Translations under genes and position numbers: made by a program
The notes under the pieces: generated by a model
Seen by the model: only the letters and a program-made list of their open reading frames with translations
Databases searched by the model: none
What the model was told of the DNA's origin: nothing
Source of the DNA: Clostridiales bacterium
GTDB lineage: Bacteria > Bacillota > Desulfitobacteriia > Desulfitobacteriales > Desulfitobacteriaceae
Reading direction: 5' to 3'
DNA: 24,778 nt
Assembly (NCBI GenBank): GCA_027357125.1
Contig: DAHVVW010000001.1
Span: 1 to 24,778, forward strand
Shown here: positions 14,930 to 24,718 of the stretch, piece by piece
Layout of the letters: every line of letters starts with the position of its first letter
How positions within the stretch are numbered: position 1 is the first letter of the stretch

Positions 14930-15274
14930 TCACCCCAATTTGGAACCGAGCTTTTGTCCACCTAATAAATGGAAGTGCAAGTGGGGCACTACTTGACCGC
15001 CATCAGATCCTATATTAGTGATGACTCTATAGCCTGATTCGGCAACCCCATAATCAGTTGCAAGCTTTTGCACTACTCCAAACAAGTGTCCTATTAAGCC
15101 CTCATCTTCAGCAGCGACTCCATTTAAGTCTTTTATATGTTTTTTGGGAATTACGAGCAAATGTACCGGAGCTAAACGAGAAATATCCTTAAATGCTATG
15201 AGTTCCCGGTCTTCATATACCACCTCACTTGGAATGTCCTTATTTATGATCTTACAAAAAATGCAATCAGACAC
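14930..15274 (-). CDS. HIT-family (histidine triad) hydrolase
   Basis: A 114-residue HINT/PKCI-like protein with an N-terminal DCIFCKI motif (CxxC zinc-binding in some members) and the histidine triad HLHFHLLGG (H98, H100, H102). Members hydrolyse nucleoside phosphoramidates and adenylates; the substrate here is unknown. The GTG at 15274 (MSDCIFCKI) is chosen over the longer frame to 15310 because it gives the family length and has GGGG 10 nt upstream. It lies between mtaB (100 bp away) and rpsU, a common clostridial location. I could not find a clear promoter in either flanking gap. Confidence 0.93.
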   Translation of the reverse strand: MSDCIFCKIINKDIPSEVVYEDRELIAFKDISRLAPVHLLVIPKKHIKDLNGVAAEDEGLIGHLFGVVQKLATDYGVAESGYRVITNIGSDGGQVVPHLHFHLLGGQKLGSKLG

Positions 15275-15374
15275 CTGTATTATTCCCCTTTCTATGTATA
15301 TTACGGACACCCTGACTTGGTGCCGTTTCGTTTTCGCTAAGCTTGACTGAATGAGTTCTTATAGTGTTTCTCTC

Positions 15375-16706
15375 TTAGCTTGGATTTTCCTCTTTAAGAT
15401 AAGCTTTTGCGAGAGTTATTTTGACAAGCTCTCCGCTGTGCCAGACGTGCTCACGGGTTTGTCGCGGCAAATACACTTCAAGATAATTACCGGTATGGCC
15501 GAAAGCGGTCCCGCTCGCGTCCACTCTTTCAACCAGAACCTCAACTTCACGCCCGAGGAAGCGTTCCACATAGGATTCATGGCTGGAACGGGCGACCTCC
15601 AGCATCTCTTTGACCCGCTCCTCTTTGAGGCGGTTCGGCACTTGATCAGGATAACCTGCGGCAGGAGTACCCTCGCGCCTGGAATAGGGAAAAACGTGGA
15701 TACGGGCAAAACCACAGCTCTCGACGAAGGCTAAAGCGTCCCGGTGATCTCTCTCACTCTCACCCGGAAAGCCGACAATTACATCCGTGGTCACAGCCAA
15801 ATCCGGAATGTTTTGCAAGAGCTTATTAAGCAAACCTTTATAGTCCCCAAGAGTGTACGGTCGCTGCATACGGGCCAGTATGGCATCACTCCCGCTCTGC
15901 AGGGGGATATGCAAATGCGGGCACACGACTGGAGAAGAAAAGATGCTTTCAAGCAGGACAGGAGCAAACTCCATCGGCTCAATCGAACTAAGCCGCAGCC
16001 GCTTTAAGCCGTCAATCTTAACTAACTCGCGCACTAAGCGGGCTAAATCCCAGTCCCCGGCCATGTCCTGGCCATAGGCACCGGTATGGATTCCGGTAAG
16101 CACTATTTCTTTGTACCCGGCTTGAACCAGTTTTTCGGCTTCTGCCAGGGCGTTGTGCGCACGGCGGCTGCGCACAGGTCCACGGGCATAGGGAATAATG
16201 CAGTAAGTGCAAAACTGGTTGCACCCCTCTTGGATTTTAAGCATCGCGCGGGTGCGGCTTTCCCCCTCGAGCATGGGAAGCTCTTCGAACTCCTTAACCT
16301 GCCAGATGTCGTGGACGGCACTAAGCGGCTGGCGTTGTGTGCCTGCCTGCTCGATCATCTCAAGCATGCGGCTACGATCCTGGGTGCCTATAACCAGATC
16401 CACTCCTTCAATATTCAGGACTTCTCCGGGAGATGTTTGGGCGTAGCAGCCCATTACCACGATAAAGCTGTGCGGATGAGACTTAATCATGCGGCGAATC
16501 ACTTGGCGGGATTTACTACCTCCGGTGTTGGTGACGGTGCAGGTGTTGACCACTACCACATCGGCTTTACCGGCAATGTCCATAACTTCATACCCGGCAT
16601 TGCGAAACAACTGGGCCAAAGCCTCGCTTTCCACCTGATTAACTTTGCAGCCCAGCGTGACAAAACCCACGGACGAACGAGCTTGCCCTCCTACGTTATG
16701 TTCCAA
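15375..16706 (-). CDS. mtaB: tRNA t6A37 methylthiotransferase MtaB
   Basis: A 443-residue radical SAM enzyme that converts t6A37 to ms2t6A37 in tRNAs reading ANN codons. The N-terminal UPF0004 cluster cysteines are C20 (VTLGC), C56 (NTCTVTN) and C87 (VMGCYAQ). The radical-SAM cluster is CNQFCTYC (C162, C166, C169). HIPLQSGSD and a C-terminal TRAM region follow. MtaB is favoured over MiaB by the VTLGCKVNQ start. The TTG at 16706 has GAGGTG 7 nt upstream. It continues the dnaK-rsmE gene order but is separated from rsmE by a heptamer element, which may lower read-through. Confidence 0.95.
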   Translation of the reverse strand: MEHNVGGQARSSVGFVTLGCKVNQVESEALAQLFRNAGYEVMDIAGKADVVVVNTCTVTNTGGSKSRQVIRRMIKSHPHSFIVVMGCYAQTSPGEVLNIEGVDLVIGTQDRSRMLEMIEQAGTQRQPLSAVHDIWQVKEFEELPMLEGESRTRAMLKIQEGCNQFCTYCIIPYARGPVRSRRAHNALAEAEKLVQAGYKEIVLTGIHTGAYGQDMAGDWDLARLVRELVKIDGLKRLRLSSIEPMEFAPVLLESIFSSPVVCPHLHIPLQSGSDAILARMQRPYTLGDYKGLLNKLLQNIPDLAVTTDVIVGFPGESERDHRDALAFVESCGFARIHVFPYSRREGTPAAGYPDQVPNRLKEERVKEMLEVARSSHESYVERFLGREVEVLVERVDASGTAFGHTGNYLEVYLPRQTREHVWHSGELVKITLAKAYLKEENPS

Positions 16707-16738
16707 GTTAATTCACCTCGCGTTCATTGGTCAGGTAT

Positions 16739-16868
16739 TCAGGAGTCAGTAGTCAGTATACTTCCGGTCAGCTTTCTTTGGAGAATACGAGAGACTTACA
16801 TTTCAAACCCCAACTCCTGTCTCCTGACTCCTGTCTCCTGACTCCTGACTCCTGTATTCTGACTCCTG
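16739..16868. repeat. Heptamer repeat element C, between rsmE and mtaB
   Basis: The left arm has TCAGGAG, TCAGTAG, TCAGTAT from 16739. The right arm has eight units in register from 16813 to 16868: ACTCCTG, TCTCCTG, ACTCCTG, TCTCCTG, ACTCCTG, ACTCCTG, TATTCTG, ACTCCTG. The arms are in opposite orientation with a core of about 53 bp. The right arm ends on the base next to the rsmE stop codon. Confidence 0.85.
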
Positions 16869-17606
16869 CTACCCCAGGTCTCCCCACTGCGAGAGCGCTA
16901 TCGTCAGAGTTGCCAACGCCGCAGTTTCCGCCCGCAGGATGCGCGGTCCCAGGGTCACAGCCCGGGCCGCGAGGAAATCGGAGGCCCAGCTTACTTCCTC
17001 CGGCTCAAAACCGCCCTCTGGGCCAATAAGAATTGCGAGCGGGAGAGACCGGTCAAGTTCTGCCAGTGCCTGGCTAAGATGGAGCGCCTGCTCATCTTCA
17101 TACGGAATCACCCACTGAGTCACTTCAGGCAAAAGCTCTCTCAGTTCAGCCCAAGCGCTTACAGGGTAAATCACAGGCTCACGCACACGCTGGCATTGTT
17201 TGGCGGCTTCGGCGGCAATTTTCCCCCAACGTTTGACCCGCTCCCGAGCTTTATCCCCTTCCAGGCGCACCACGGAGCGTTTCGCCCGCAAGGGCACAAG
17301 TCCGGCCATTCCTAATTCCGTGCCTTTCTGCACCACCCATTCAAGCTTGTCCCCTTTGGCGAGCCCGGTTACCAAATATACGGAAGACTTGGCTTCAACT
17401 TCCGGGTAATGTTCTCCCACAATACGGATACCCACACTTTCAGGATAAATCTGCTCCACCTCGCCCAGCCATTCCCCGCCGCTATTGTCAAAGCCTATCA
17501 CCTTATCTCCGGGCGCAAGGCGCAAAACCCGCACCAAATGCTCCCTTTCCGGCCCATGCAGCCAAAACATTTTCTGGCCGCGCTCCCCAATTTTAAAACG
17601 GTGCAT
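16869..17606 (-). CDS. rsmE: 16S rRNA m3U1498 methyltransferase
   Basis: A 245-residue SPOUT-fold enzyme that methylates N3 of U1498 in 16S rRNA. It has an N-terminal PUA-like domain ([10 protein letters not shown]...) and the SAM-binding trefoil knot with LIGPEGGF (about 193-200) and [11 protein letters not shown] (219-229). The ATG at 17606 (GAGGTGGG upstream) gives the standard length and overlaps the prmA stop by 14 nt; the longer frame to 17660 is not needed. It is in the heat-shock operon after prmA, the typical Firmicutes order. Confidence 0.95.
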   Translation of the reverse strand: MHRFKIGERGQKMFWLHGPEREHLVRVLRLAPGDKVIGFDNSGGEWLGEVEQIYPESVGIRIVGEHYPEVEAKSSVYLVTGLAKGDKLEWVVQKGTELGMAGLVPLRAKRSVVRLEGDKARERVKRWGKIAAEAAKQCQRVREPVIYPVSAWAELRELLPEVTQWVIPYEDEQALHLSQALAELDRSLPLAILIGPEGGFEPEEVSWASDFLAARAVTLGPRILRAETAALATLTIALSQWGDLG

Positions 17607-18534
17607 CCTCAGCCCACCTCGCCCGGTAAAGTATCCAGCCTGAGTCTTCCGTGCGCTCAACTATTTCAAGCCCTGACGCCTGCAACTCTGCTTCAACCTC
17701 GTCTGCGCGCACATCGATAATCCCGGAAGCCAAAAACTCCCCTCCCGCGGCCAAGAGCTTTTTAAGTTCAGGCAGCAGCCGAATGATAACATCAGCAATA
17801 ATATTGGCGACTACGATATCAGCCTGGCCGGTCAGTACCTGCCCCAGGTTCCCGTGCACCACTGCGACCGACTCCCTGACCCCGTTTAAGGCTACATTTT
17901 CCCGGGCAACTTCCACCGCCACTTTATCAAGATCCACAGCCTCAACCCGCGCACCAAGTCTGGCGGCAGCGATAGCCAAAATGCCGGAACCCGTGCCCAA
18001 ATCAAAAACTTTCATGCCAGATTGCACAATTTTCTCCAGCATCTCCAGGCACAGCGTGGTAGTTGGATGCGTACCCGTGCCAAAGGCCATACCCGGGTCT
18101 AATTCCAGGACAATATCCCCCGCTTTTACCGGAGCATCCTCCCAGGTCGGTTTAATTAACAAGTGTTCCCCTACTCTGACTGGTTTATAATAGGCCTTCC
18201 AAGCCGTGGCCCAGTCTTCTTCCGTGAGAGTTATCCCTTTAACCTGAACCACCCAGGAGGGGAAAAGCTCCAGGAGCAGGCGCAAGCCCTGATCGAGTTC
18301 AGCCAGCTTAGCGCTTAAATCCTCATCTTCCGGCACATACCCTTTGACCACGGACGTACCTGTTAAGGCGACTTCCCCAAAAGTATGGTAATCCCAACTG
18401 CCGGACTCAATGTAGCTCTGTAGGAGTTCCGGGTCTTCCACACTGACTCCGGGGCAGCCTAACTTATAAAAAAGATCGGCAACAGCTTCCTCCCCTTCGG
18501 CTGAAACTGTTACCGCCACTTCATGCCAGTTCAT
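17593..18534 (-). CDS. prmA: Ribosomal protein L11 methyltransferase
   Basis: A 313-residue SAM-dependent enzyme that methylates ribosomal protein L11. The N-terminal substrate domain starts [11 protein letters not shown]. The C-terminal Rossmann domain has [11 protein letters not shown] (146-156) and DLGTGSG (178-184), with VVANIIAD further on. The ATG at 18534 is used because GGGG lies 11 nt upstream and the result matches family starts. A GTG at 18546 overlapping the dnaJ stop (GTGA) would add four residues. It is tightly packed between dnaJ and rsmE. Confidence 0.95.
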   Translation of the reverse strand: MNWHEVAVTVSAEGEEAVADLFYKLGCPGVSVEDPELLQSYIESGSWDYHTFGEVALTGTSVVKGYVPEDEDLSAKLAELDQGLRLLLELFPSWVVQVKGITLTEEDWATAWKAYYKPVRVGEHLLIKPTWEDAPVKAGDIVLELDPGMAFGTGTHPTTTLCLEMLEKIVQSGMKVFDLGTGSGILAIAAARLGARVEAVDLDKVAVEVARENVALNGVRESVAVVHGNLGQVLTGQADIVVANIIADVIIRLLPELKKLLAAGGEFLASGIIDVRADEVEAELQASGLEIVERTEDSGWILYRARWAEDAPF

Positions 18535-18542
18535 GCTTTCGT

Positions 18543-19658
18543 TCACCCCATCGCATCGCGCAAGTTTTCCTTGAACTTATCGAACAAGGATTTCTTCCCC
18601 ATTTGCTGAGTTTCGCTTGTCAACTCGCCAAATTCCTTAAGCAGCTCTTTTTGCTTATCGGACAGCTTTGTCGGAGTGGTGACAATAACTCTCACATGCT
18701 GGTCCCCGCGCCCGCTGCCGCGCCGGTACGGAATGCCATGCCCTTTGAGCCGGAACACTGTGGCAGTCTGCGTCCCTTCCGGAATCTTCATCTTGACATT
18801 CCCGTCAAGAGTGGGCACTTCCACTTCCGCCCCCAGAGCAGCCTGCACAAAAGTGATGGGGATCTCACAATAGACATCATTGCCATCCCGCTCAAAAAAC
18901 TTGTGCGGCTTGACATGGAGCACGATATAAAGATCACCGGGAGGCCCGCCGCGGTGGCCGGCTTCCCCATCCCCGCTCAAACGCAGGTTAAGTCCGTCTT
19001 CCGAACCTGCCGGTACATTGATCTTGATATTTTTAACCTTGCGCACTTTCCCTTGCCCGTTACAAGTGCGGCAAGGAGTGGAAATTGTCTTCCCTTCTCC
19101 GTGACAGGCAGGGCAAGTACGGGCTGTCTGAATATGCCCAAACGGCGTGCGCTGAGTTACTTTGATCTGCCCGCTGCCCTGGCACTGCGAACAAGTTGTG
19201 GGATGAGTTCCCGCTGCCGCGCCTGAACCCTGGCAGTCAGGACAGGTCTCCGAGCGGGGCACCTGAATCTCTTTTTCAATACCAAAAGCTGCCTCTTCAA
19301 AGGTAACAGCCATATCATAGCGCAAATCCGCACCCCGCTGCGGGCCATTGCGGCGGCCACCGCCGCCACCTCCGCCGAAGAAAGCGTCAAAGATATCTCC
19401 GAAACCGAAATCTCCGAAGCCACCGGCCTGGTTAGGGTCGGTTCCGGCGTGCCCGAACTGATCGTAGCGCGCCTTTTTCTCCGCGTCACTTAACACATCA
19501 TAAGCCTCGGAAATTTCTTTGAACTTTTCCTCCGCTTCTTTATTGCCCGGGTTCACATCCGGATGGTACTGGCGCGCAAGCTTGCGGTAGGACTGCTTAA
19601 TCTCCTGTTCGCTTGCGCTGCGTTCGACTCCCAACGCCTCATAGTAATCCCGTTTCAT
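18543..19658 (-). CDS. dnaJ: Chaperone DnaJ
   Basis: The 371-residue type I Hsp40 stimulates the ATPase of DnaK and delivers substrates. It has the J domain with HPD at 32-34, a G/F-rich stretch (about 78-101, including GGGGGGG), and four CxxCxGxG zinc repeats (C139/C142, C156/C159, C182/C185, C196/C199). The C-terminal substrate-binding domains complete the normal type I layout. The ATG at 19658 has GGAGGAAGAG upstream. It follows dnaK after 138 bp containing a hairpin, and prmA begins at its stop. Confidence 0.98.
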   Translation of the reverse strand: MKRDYYEALGVERSASEQEIKQSYRKLARQYHPDVNPGNKEAEEKFKEISEAYDVLSDAEKKARYDQFGHAGTDPNQAGGFGDFGFGDIFDAFFGGGGGGGRRNGPQRGADLRYDMAVTFEEAAFGIEKEIQVPRSETCPDCQGSGAAAGTHPTTCSQCQGSGQIKVTQRTPFGHIQTARTCPACHGEGKTISTPCRTCNGQGKVRKVKNIKINVPAGSEDGLNLRLSGDGEAGHRGGPPGDLYIVLHVKPHKFFERDGNDVYCEIPITFVQAALGAEVEVPTLDGNVKMKIPEGTQTATVFRLKGHGIPYRRGSGRGDQHVRVIVTTPTKLSDKQKELLKEFGELTSETQQMGKKSLFDKFKENLRDAMG

Positions 19659-19754
19659 ACTCTTCCTCCATCATCCGGTCCACAAACTTTCTCAGGATAA
19701 AGACACCCTCATAATAAAAGACATCACAGAACTTCTAAGGTCCACGACACCATA

Positions 19755-19791
19755 AAGAGGGGGCACAAAGGATCTCCCTCTGCACCCTCTT
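19755..19791 (-). other. Hairpin between dnaK and dnaJ
   Basis: On the minus strand AAGAGGGTGCA pairs with a downstream TGTGCCCCCTCTT, with small mismatches, 6 nt after the dnaK stop. It is followed by TATGG and not a U-run. It could trim or partly terminate the operon transcript so that dnaJ and later genes are made at lower levels than dnaK; this is inference. Confidence 0.5.
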
Positions 19792-19796
19792 AAGTT

Positions 19797-21638
19797 TTAT
19801 TTGTCTTTGTCTACTTCAGTATATTCAGCATCCACGACATTGTCGTTCCCTTTGGCACTTTCATTATTCCCGGAGTCACCGGAGTTAGGAGTTTGTCCCG
19901 CAGCGCCCTGCTGCTGATACATCTTTTCGATGAACGGATGAAGCACCTTAGTCAGTTCTTCTGCTTTAGCATTAATCGCCGCGGCATCCTCACCGGCAGC
20001 AGCAGTTCTAAGTCCTTCCACCGCTTTCTTGATTGCCTCTGCTTCAGCGGCATCCCCTTTGCCTTCGAAGTCCTTCAGGGATTTTTCAGTCTGATAGATT
20101 AAAGAATCGGCTTGATTCTTAGCATCGATTAATTCTTTGCGACTACGGTCTTCCTCAGCATGAGCTTCAGCATCCTGGCGCATCTTCTCGATCTCATCTT
20201 TAGAGAGGCCGGTGGAAGAAGTGATGGTCACTTTCTGCTCATTGTTGGTGGCCATATCTTTGGCTGACACGTGCACGATCCCGTTAACATCAATGTCAAA
20301 CTTAACCTCGATTTGCGGAATTCCCCGGGGTGCAGGCGGAATTCCTGTCAGCTGGAAACGGCCCAGCGTTTTGTTATAGGCGGCCATTTCGCGTTCCCCT
20401 TGGAGGACATGAATATCAACCGAAGTTTGGTTGTCGGCAGCCGTGGAGAAGATTTGGCTCTTGGTCGTCGGAATAGTCGTATTGCGATCGATAATGCGGG
20501 TAAAGACGCCGCCCATCGTCTCAATGCCCAAAGACAGTGGCGTTACATCCACCAGGATAATGTCTTTCATTTCCCCGGTCAGAACTCCACCCTGGATTGC
20601 AGCCCCCAAGGCCACCACTTCGTCCGGATTGACCCCTTTGTGCGGTTCCTTGCCGCTCACCCGCTTAATTGCTTCCTGCACTGCCGGAATCCTAGTGGAA
20701 CCGCCGACCAAGATGATCTGGTTAAGATCGTTCCAGCTCAGTTTAGCATCTTCCATCGCTTGACGGGTCGGTCCCATCGTAGCTTCCACCATGTCAGCCA
20801 CCAATTCTTCGAATTTGGCCCTGCTGATGTTCATGTCCATGTGAGCCGGGCCCTCCGCCGTCATCGTAATAAACGGGAGGTTAACATTGCTGGTGCTAAC
20901 TCCGGAAAGCTCAATTTTGGCTTTTTCCGCCGCTTCTTTGAGGCGTTGAACTGCGACCCGGTCTTTCGCGAGATCTACCCCTTGGGATTTCTTAAATTCC
21001 GCGACCATGTAATCAATCAGGCGCTGGTCAAAGTCATCCCCGCCCAAATGGTTGTTGCCGCTGGTAGCTTTGACCTCAACCATTCCTTGGCTTAGCTCAA
21101 GAATCGAGACGTCAAACGTTCCGCCGCCCAAGTCAAAGACGAGGACTGTCTGATCCTGCTGTTTATCAAGTCCATAAGCGAGAGCTGCTGCTGTCGGCTC
21201 GTTGATAATCCGCAAAACCTCGAGACCGGCGATGGTTCCTGCATCTTTAGTGGCTTGGCGCTGAGCATCCGTGAAATAGGCGGGAACAGTGATAACTGCC
21301 TGGGTTACACTCTGCCCGAGATAAGCTTCCGCATCTGCTTTGAGTTTTTGCAGAACCATCGCAGAAATCTCCTGGGGACTATAATTCTTGCCGTCAATAC
21401 TGACTTTATAATCTGAGCCCATGTGCCTCTTAATCGAACTCACCGTTTTATCCGGGTTGGACACGGCCTGCCTTTTGGCGACCTGGCCTACGAGGCGCTC
21501 TCCGGTCTTGGAGAAGCCTACCACTGAAGGGGTGATGCGGCTCCCTTCGGCATTAGTGATAACTACAGCTTCCCCACCTTCCATGACAGCGACACAAGAG
21601 TTCGTTGTTCCTAAGTCAATTCCTATCACTTTACCCAT
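19797..21638 (-). CDS. dnaK: Chaperone DnaK (Hsp70)
   Basis: The 613-residue ATP-dependent chaperone. The N-terminal nucleotide-binding domain shows [17 protein letters not shown] (phosphate 1), [12 protein letters not shown] (phosphate 2) and [13 protein letters not shown] (adenosine). The substrate domain and helical lid follow. The C-terminus ends in [13 protein letters not shown], typical of the DnaK tail that contacts clients and partners. Length is normal. AGGAGG precedes the ATG. It follows grpE in a CIRCE-controlled operon, so HrcA is expected to repress it until heat shock. Confidence 0.99.
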   Translation of the reverse strand: MGKVIGIDLGTTNSCVAVMEGGEAVVITNAEGSRITPSVVGFSKTGERLVGQVAKRQAVSNPDKTVSSIKRHMGSDYKVSIDGKNYSPQEISAMVLQKLKADAEAYLGQSVTQAVITVPAYFTDAQRQATKDAGTIAGLEVLRIINEPTAAALAYGLDKQQDQTVLVFDLGGGTFDVSILELSQGMVEVKATSGNNHLGGDDFDQRLIDYMVAEFKKSQGVDLAKDRVAVQRLKEAAEKAKIELSGVSTSNVNLPFITMTAEGPAHMDMNISRAKFEELVADMVEATMGPTRQAMEDAKLSWNDLNQIILVGGSTRIPAVQEAIKRVSGKEPHKGVNPDEVVALGAAIQGGVLTGEMKDIILVDVTPLSLGIETMGGVFTRIIDRNTTIPTTKSQIFSTAADNQTSVDIHVLQGEREMAAYNKTLGRFQLTGIPPAPRGIPQIEVKFDIDVNGIVHVSAKDMATNNEQKVTITSSTGLSKDEIEKMRQDAEAHAEEDRSRKELIDAKNQADSLIYQTEKSLKDFEGKGDAAEAEAIKKAVEGLRTAAAGEDAAAINAKAEELTKVLHPFIEKMYQQQGAAGQTPNSGDSGNNESAKGNDNVVDAEYTEVDKDK

Positions 21639-21664
21639 TGTTTTTCTTCCTCCTTGTCATGCCC

Positions 21665-22279
21665 CTAGCTTGAAACTTTAACCATGCTCGGACGCAAAAC
21701 TTTATCTTTCAGATAATACCCTTTTTGAACTTCCTCAACGACCGTATTGGCCGGATGTTCCTCAGAATCCACTTGCATGATGGCCTCATGCAGGTTGGGG
21801 TCAAAAGCCTGGCCCACTGCCTCAATCTCTGCCAGCCCTTCCTTACCCAAAACGCCATTCAGTTGCCGGAAAATCATCTCCACCCCTTGGGCCAGAGCGG
21901 CAAAATCCTGGGTGTTCTTGGCTGCCTCAAGTGCTCTTTCAAAATTGTCAATGACCGGGAGCAGTTCTCTCACCACCCGCTCGGACGCGTACTTAACAAG
22001 TTCTTCTTTTTCCTTAAATGTACGCTTGCGAAAGTTATCGAATTCGGCCTGCAAACGCTGGAGCCGATTATAATAATCATCTGCTTGGGTCTTAGCCTCT
22101 TTAAGCTCGGCTTCAAGTGTAAGGGCTGTCTCCGGTGATCCTTCCCCTGCACTTTCATTTTCCAAACTTAAACTATCCGCATTTGCATCCTCGACCTTCT
22201 GCCCGGGATTTTCCCACTCAACACCTTCCTGCTGTGCTTGCAGGTCTAGCTCCTCGATTTCCCCGTTCCTATATCTCAT
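21665..22279 (-). CDS. grpE: Nucleotide exchange factor GrpE
   Basis: A 204-residue protein that releases ADP from DnaK. An acidic disordered N-terminus (about 1-55) is followed by a long coiled coil (LEAELKEAKTQADDYYNRLQ onward) and the C-terminal beta domain with HEAIMQVDSEEHPANTVVEE and GYYLKDKVLRPSMVKVS. The ATG at 22279 has GGAG 10 nt upstream. It sits between hrcA (36 bp) and dnaK (26 bp) in the heat-shock operon. Confidence 0.97.
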   Translation of the reverse strand: MRYRNGEIEELDLQAQQEGVEWENPGQKVEDANADSLSLENESAGEGSPETALTLEAELKEAKTQADDYYNRLQRLQAEFDNFRKRTFKEKEELVKYASERVVRELLPVIDNFERALEAAKNTQDFAALAQGVEMIFRQLNGVLGKEGLAEIEAVGQAFDPNLHEAIMQVDSEEHPANTVVEEVQKGYYLKDKVLRPSMVKVSS

Positions 22280-22315
22280 TCATTTACAACTCCGTTTCTC
22301 AAAATCCTTGCCTCA

Positions 22316-23350
22316 CTAGCGCTTGCGGCTCTTAGAGAGAAGGTCCGTCAAACTGCGCGTCATAAAATCCACGATCCCCATAGACTTAGCATAATCCATG
22401 CGCGTAGGGCCAAGCACTCCGATTGAGCCAATTACTTCCCCGTTCACCCGGTAAGTGGCAGAGATAACACTGCAATCCTGAAACTCCTGCAGCTTATTTT
22501 CCCCCCCGATTATTACACTTAGTCCATTCTGGGACGCGGACAGCAACTTTTTGAGGCACTCATCTTCTTCAAAAGCTCCAAAAAGGCTTTTGACCTTGTC
22601 AAAGTCCCGGAATTCCGGCTGATTAAGCATATTCAGAGTGCCGCCCAGGTACACTTTTTCCCCTTCCGGTTCGTCGTCCAGAATAGCCTCCAACATCGAA
22701 AGGGCATTGTCGAGGAGATGGCGTTGCTTCGTGAGTTCACTGTAAATCTCATGCAAAAGTGTCTTCTTGATCTGCCCCAGAGAGAACCCTTTCAGCTTAT
22801 TGTTAAAAACAGTTGCTACTTGCTGCAGGTCTTCTGCGCTCAGATATTCTCCAATATCCACGATATGGTTCTCAACCGCTCCATTTTCTTTGACCACAAC
22901 CATAATTGCTTTGCCAGGCTGATACGGCAAAAAATACATCTGCCCGAAAGAGCTTTTCCCTTTCTGTGGTCCCATGACGATACTGGTAAGGCTTGTCAAC
23001 TGGGACAACAGCTTGGCCGTATGGGAAATAACCTCCTCAATCTCACTGATGCGCTTCGTGGTCTCAATTTCGATCGTATTTTTGTCCTCGCTGCTCAGCT
23101 TGGGAGCATCCATGAGACAGTCTACATAATAACGATAACCAGCATCAGAGGGAATGCGGCCCGCTGAAGTATGGGGTTGTTCAATAAACCCTAAGTCTTC
23201 AAGATCAGCCATTTCGTTGCGGATTGTGGCCGGGGAAACTCCCAAGTTGAATTTGCGGGCAATTGTGCGGGAGCCTACAGGCTCAGCGCTGGCGATATAA
23301 TCCTGGACGATGGCGCGCAGGATTTTTTGTTTGCGGTCATCCATTTGCAT
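22316..23350 (-). CDS. hrcA: Heat-inducible repressor HrcA
   Basis: A 344-residue repressor that binds CIRCE and is kept active by GroEL. The N-terminal winged helix (DDRKQKILRAIVQDYIASAE, PVGSRTIARKF, SPATIRNEMADLEDLGFIEQ) and the ligand/dimer domains are all present. The frame extends to 23413, but that would run through the CIRCE site. The ATG at 23350 (MQMDDRKQ) has AAGG/GGGG upstream; an ATG two codons later is also possible. A perfect CIRCE lies 57 bp upstream, so it regulates itself and the genes down to at least rsmE. Confidence 0.98.
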   Translation of the reverse strand: MQMDDRKQKILRAIVQDYIASAEPVGSRTIARKFNLGVSPATIRNEMADLEDLGFIEQPHTSAGRIPSDAGYRYYVDCLMDAPKLSSEDKNTIEIETTKRISEIEEVISHTAKLLSQLTSLTSIVMGPQKGKSSFGQMYFLPYQPGKAIMVVVKENGAVENHIVDIGEYLSAEDLQQVATVFNNKLKGFSLGQIKKTLLHEIYSELTKQRHLLDNALSMLEAILDDEPEGEKVYLGGTLNMLNQPEFRDFDKVKSLFGAFEEDECLKKLLSASQNGLSVIIGGENKLQEFQDCSVISATYRVNGEVIGSIGVLGPTRMDYAKSMGIVDFMTRSLTDLLSKSRKR

Positions 23351-23406
23351 TTTGCCCCAACCTTTCTGAAAAAAACCATCTTGGGCAAGCAACAGCAGGA
23401 AACTTG

Positions 23407-23433
23407 TTAGCACTCTCTATTGATGAGTGCTAA
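23407..23433. promoter_or_regulatory. CIRCE operator (HrcA binding site)
   Basis: TTAGCACTC (23407-23415), a 9-bp spacer, then GAGTGCTAA (23425-23433): an exact match to the CIRCE consensus, between the promoter and the hrcA start. Confidence 0.98.
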
Positions 23434-23446
23434 TATTTATGCCCTC

Positions 23447-23475
23447 ACATTACCATGGCATTTTCCCTTTGTCAA
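23447..23475 (-). promoter_or_regulatory. Promoter of the hrcA operon
   Basis: An exact TTGACA (23475-23470) is followed after 17 bp by TAATGT (23452-23447), a weak -10. The CIRCE begins about 13 bp past the -10, overlapping the expected early transcribed region. Confidence 0.65.
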
Positions 23476-23486
23476 GGGAGAAATCT

Positions 23487-24713
23487 TTAGAGAAATTCTT
23501 GCAATACAGCGTTAGCGATAAAAAAATAACGAGGATTAAGCTTTAAATACCCTTTTTCTCTAAACAGTATTCCCTGGCTTTCATATTTTTCTAACACATC
23601 ACGAAAAATATCCTCAAGCCTGACCCCGAAATCGCGGGCAAAAGCGGCGAGGTCCACACCCTGAGCCAAACGCAAACCTAAAATAACGCGTTCCGTCATG
23701 CGCTCGCGCTCAGACAGCTCCTCGCGCTCCTCTGGGGCTTCTCTACCGGCGCGCGCAAGTTCCCGGTATTCCGGAATATCTTCAACGTTTTTGGAACGCA
23801 CTCGACCCTGAAAAGAGACCGCACCCGGCCCTAGTCCCAGGTATTCCCGGCCATGCCAGTAAGTCAGATTATGCTGACATTCATAGCCGGGCCTGGCAAA
23901 ATTTGAAGTTTCATAACGCACATACCCCGCCCTTTCCAGGCGTCCAACTGCCCAATCATACATATCAGCCTGAAGGTCGTCATCTGGGAGAGTCAGAGGG
24001 TATGGTTCTTCTTTAACACTTTCGCCAGGATAAACTCGCTTGAATAACTCAGTCCCTTCCTCCAGCATCAACCCATACACTGACAAATGCTCCGGTACCC
24101 ACGCCAAAGCCTCTTCCACGCTTTTCTGCCAGGTACGCAGGTCTTGTCCGGGAAGGCCAAACATTAAATCCAGGTTCAGATTGTCAAAGCCTGCTGCTCT
24201 CAGTTCTTTAATACTGCGCCGGGCATCATCCGCGCAGTGCATTCTTCCCACCTGGCGTAGAAGTTCATCATTAAATGACTGCACCCCAAGAGAAAAGCGG
24301 TTAATTCCAAACGTTCTGAGAGCGGAGAGTTTCCCCGGCGTCAGCGTCCCCGGGTTTCCTTCCACAGTTTTCTCGGCAATTTTCTCCGCGCTTGCTTCAA
24401 ACCGGAAATATTTATTAATACCGGTGAGCAGTACTTCGAGCTCAGTTTCAGAGAGGGCTGTCGGTGTCCCCCCGCCGATAAAAAGAGAAGACACCCCCAG
24501 AGGGGTATCCTTCTGCCGCCAGCGCATTTCTGCTGCCAAGCCTTCGAGGTAGATTTCCACCAAGCTGTGGGAACGAAAATCCCGACCATGAGCGCCCTGC
24601 CCTAAGGAAAGGGAATAAAACGCGCAGTAATCACATTTCTTAAGACAAAAGGGGACATGGACATAAAGCGAGGGACGCTGCGCTAAAGAAAGGATATTAT
24701 TAGAATAACACAT
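23487..24713 (-). CDS. hemW: Heme chaperone HemW (radical SAM)
   Basis: A 408-residue protein of the HemW (old name HemN-like) family. The radical-SAM motif is CLKKCDYCAF (C23, C27, C30), followed by FIGGGTPTAL and FSLGVQSFND. The C-terminal HemN domain is present (YETSNFARPGYECQHNLTYW, then GLGPGAVS). HemW binds heme and is thought to deliver it to proteins; it is not the coproporphyrinogen oxidase. ATG at 24713 has GAGGAG 8 nt upstream and lies 5 nt after the lepA stop, so the two are probably co-transcribed. Confidence 0.95.
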   Translation of the reverse strand: MCYSNNILSLAQRPSLYVHVPFCLKKCDYCAFYSLSLGQGAHGRDFRSHSLVEIYLEGLAAEMRWRQKDTPLGVSSLFIGGGTPTALSETELEVLLTGINKYFRFEASAEKIAEKTVEGNPGTLTPGKLSALRTFGINRFSLGVQSFNDELLRQVGRMHCADDARRSIKELRAAGFDNLNLDLMFGLPGQDLRTWQKSVEEALAWVPEHLSVYGLMLEEGTELFKRVYPGESVKEEPYPLTLPDDDLQADMYDWAVGRLERAGYVRYETSNFARPGYECQHNLTYWHGREYLGLGPGAVSFQGRVRSKNVEDIPEYRELARAGREAPEEREELSERERMTERVILGLRLAQGVDLAAFARDFGVRLEDIFRDVLEKYESQGILFREKGYLKLNPRYFFIANAVLQEFL

Positions 24714-24718
24714 TTATT

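Noticed and set aside
16086..16841. 251-codon plus-strand open frame opposite mtaB
   Set aside because: It is antisense to mtaB and runs into the heptamer repeats; composition does not look like a real protein.
20271..21095. 274-codon plus-strand open frame opposite dnaK
   Set aside because: Antisense open frames are common opposite dnaK because of its codon bias; the peptide has no recognisable domain.
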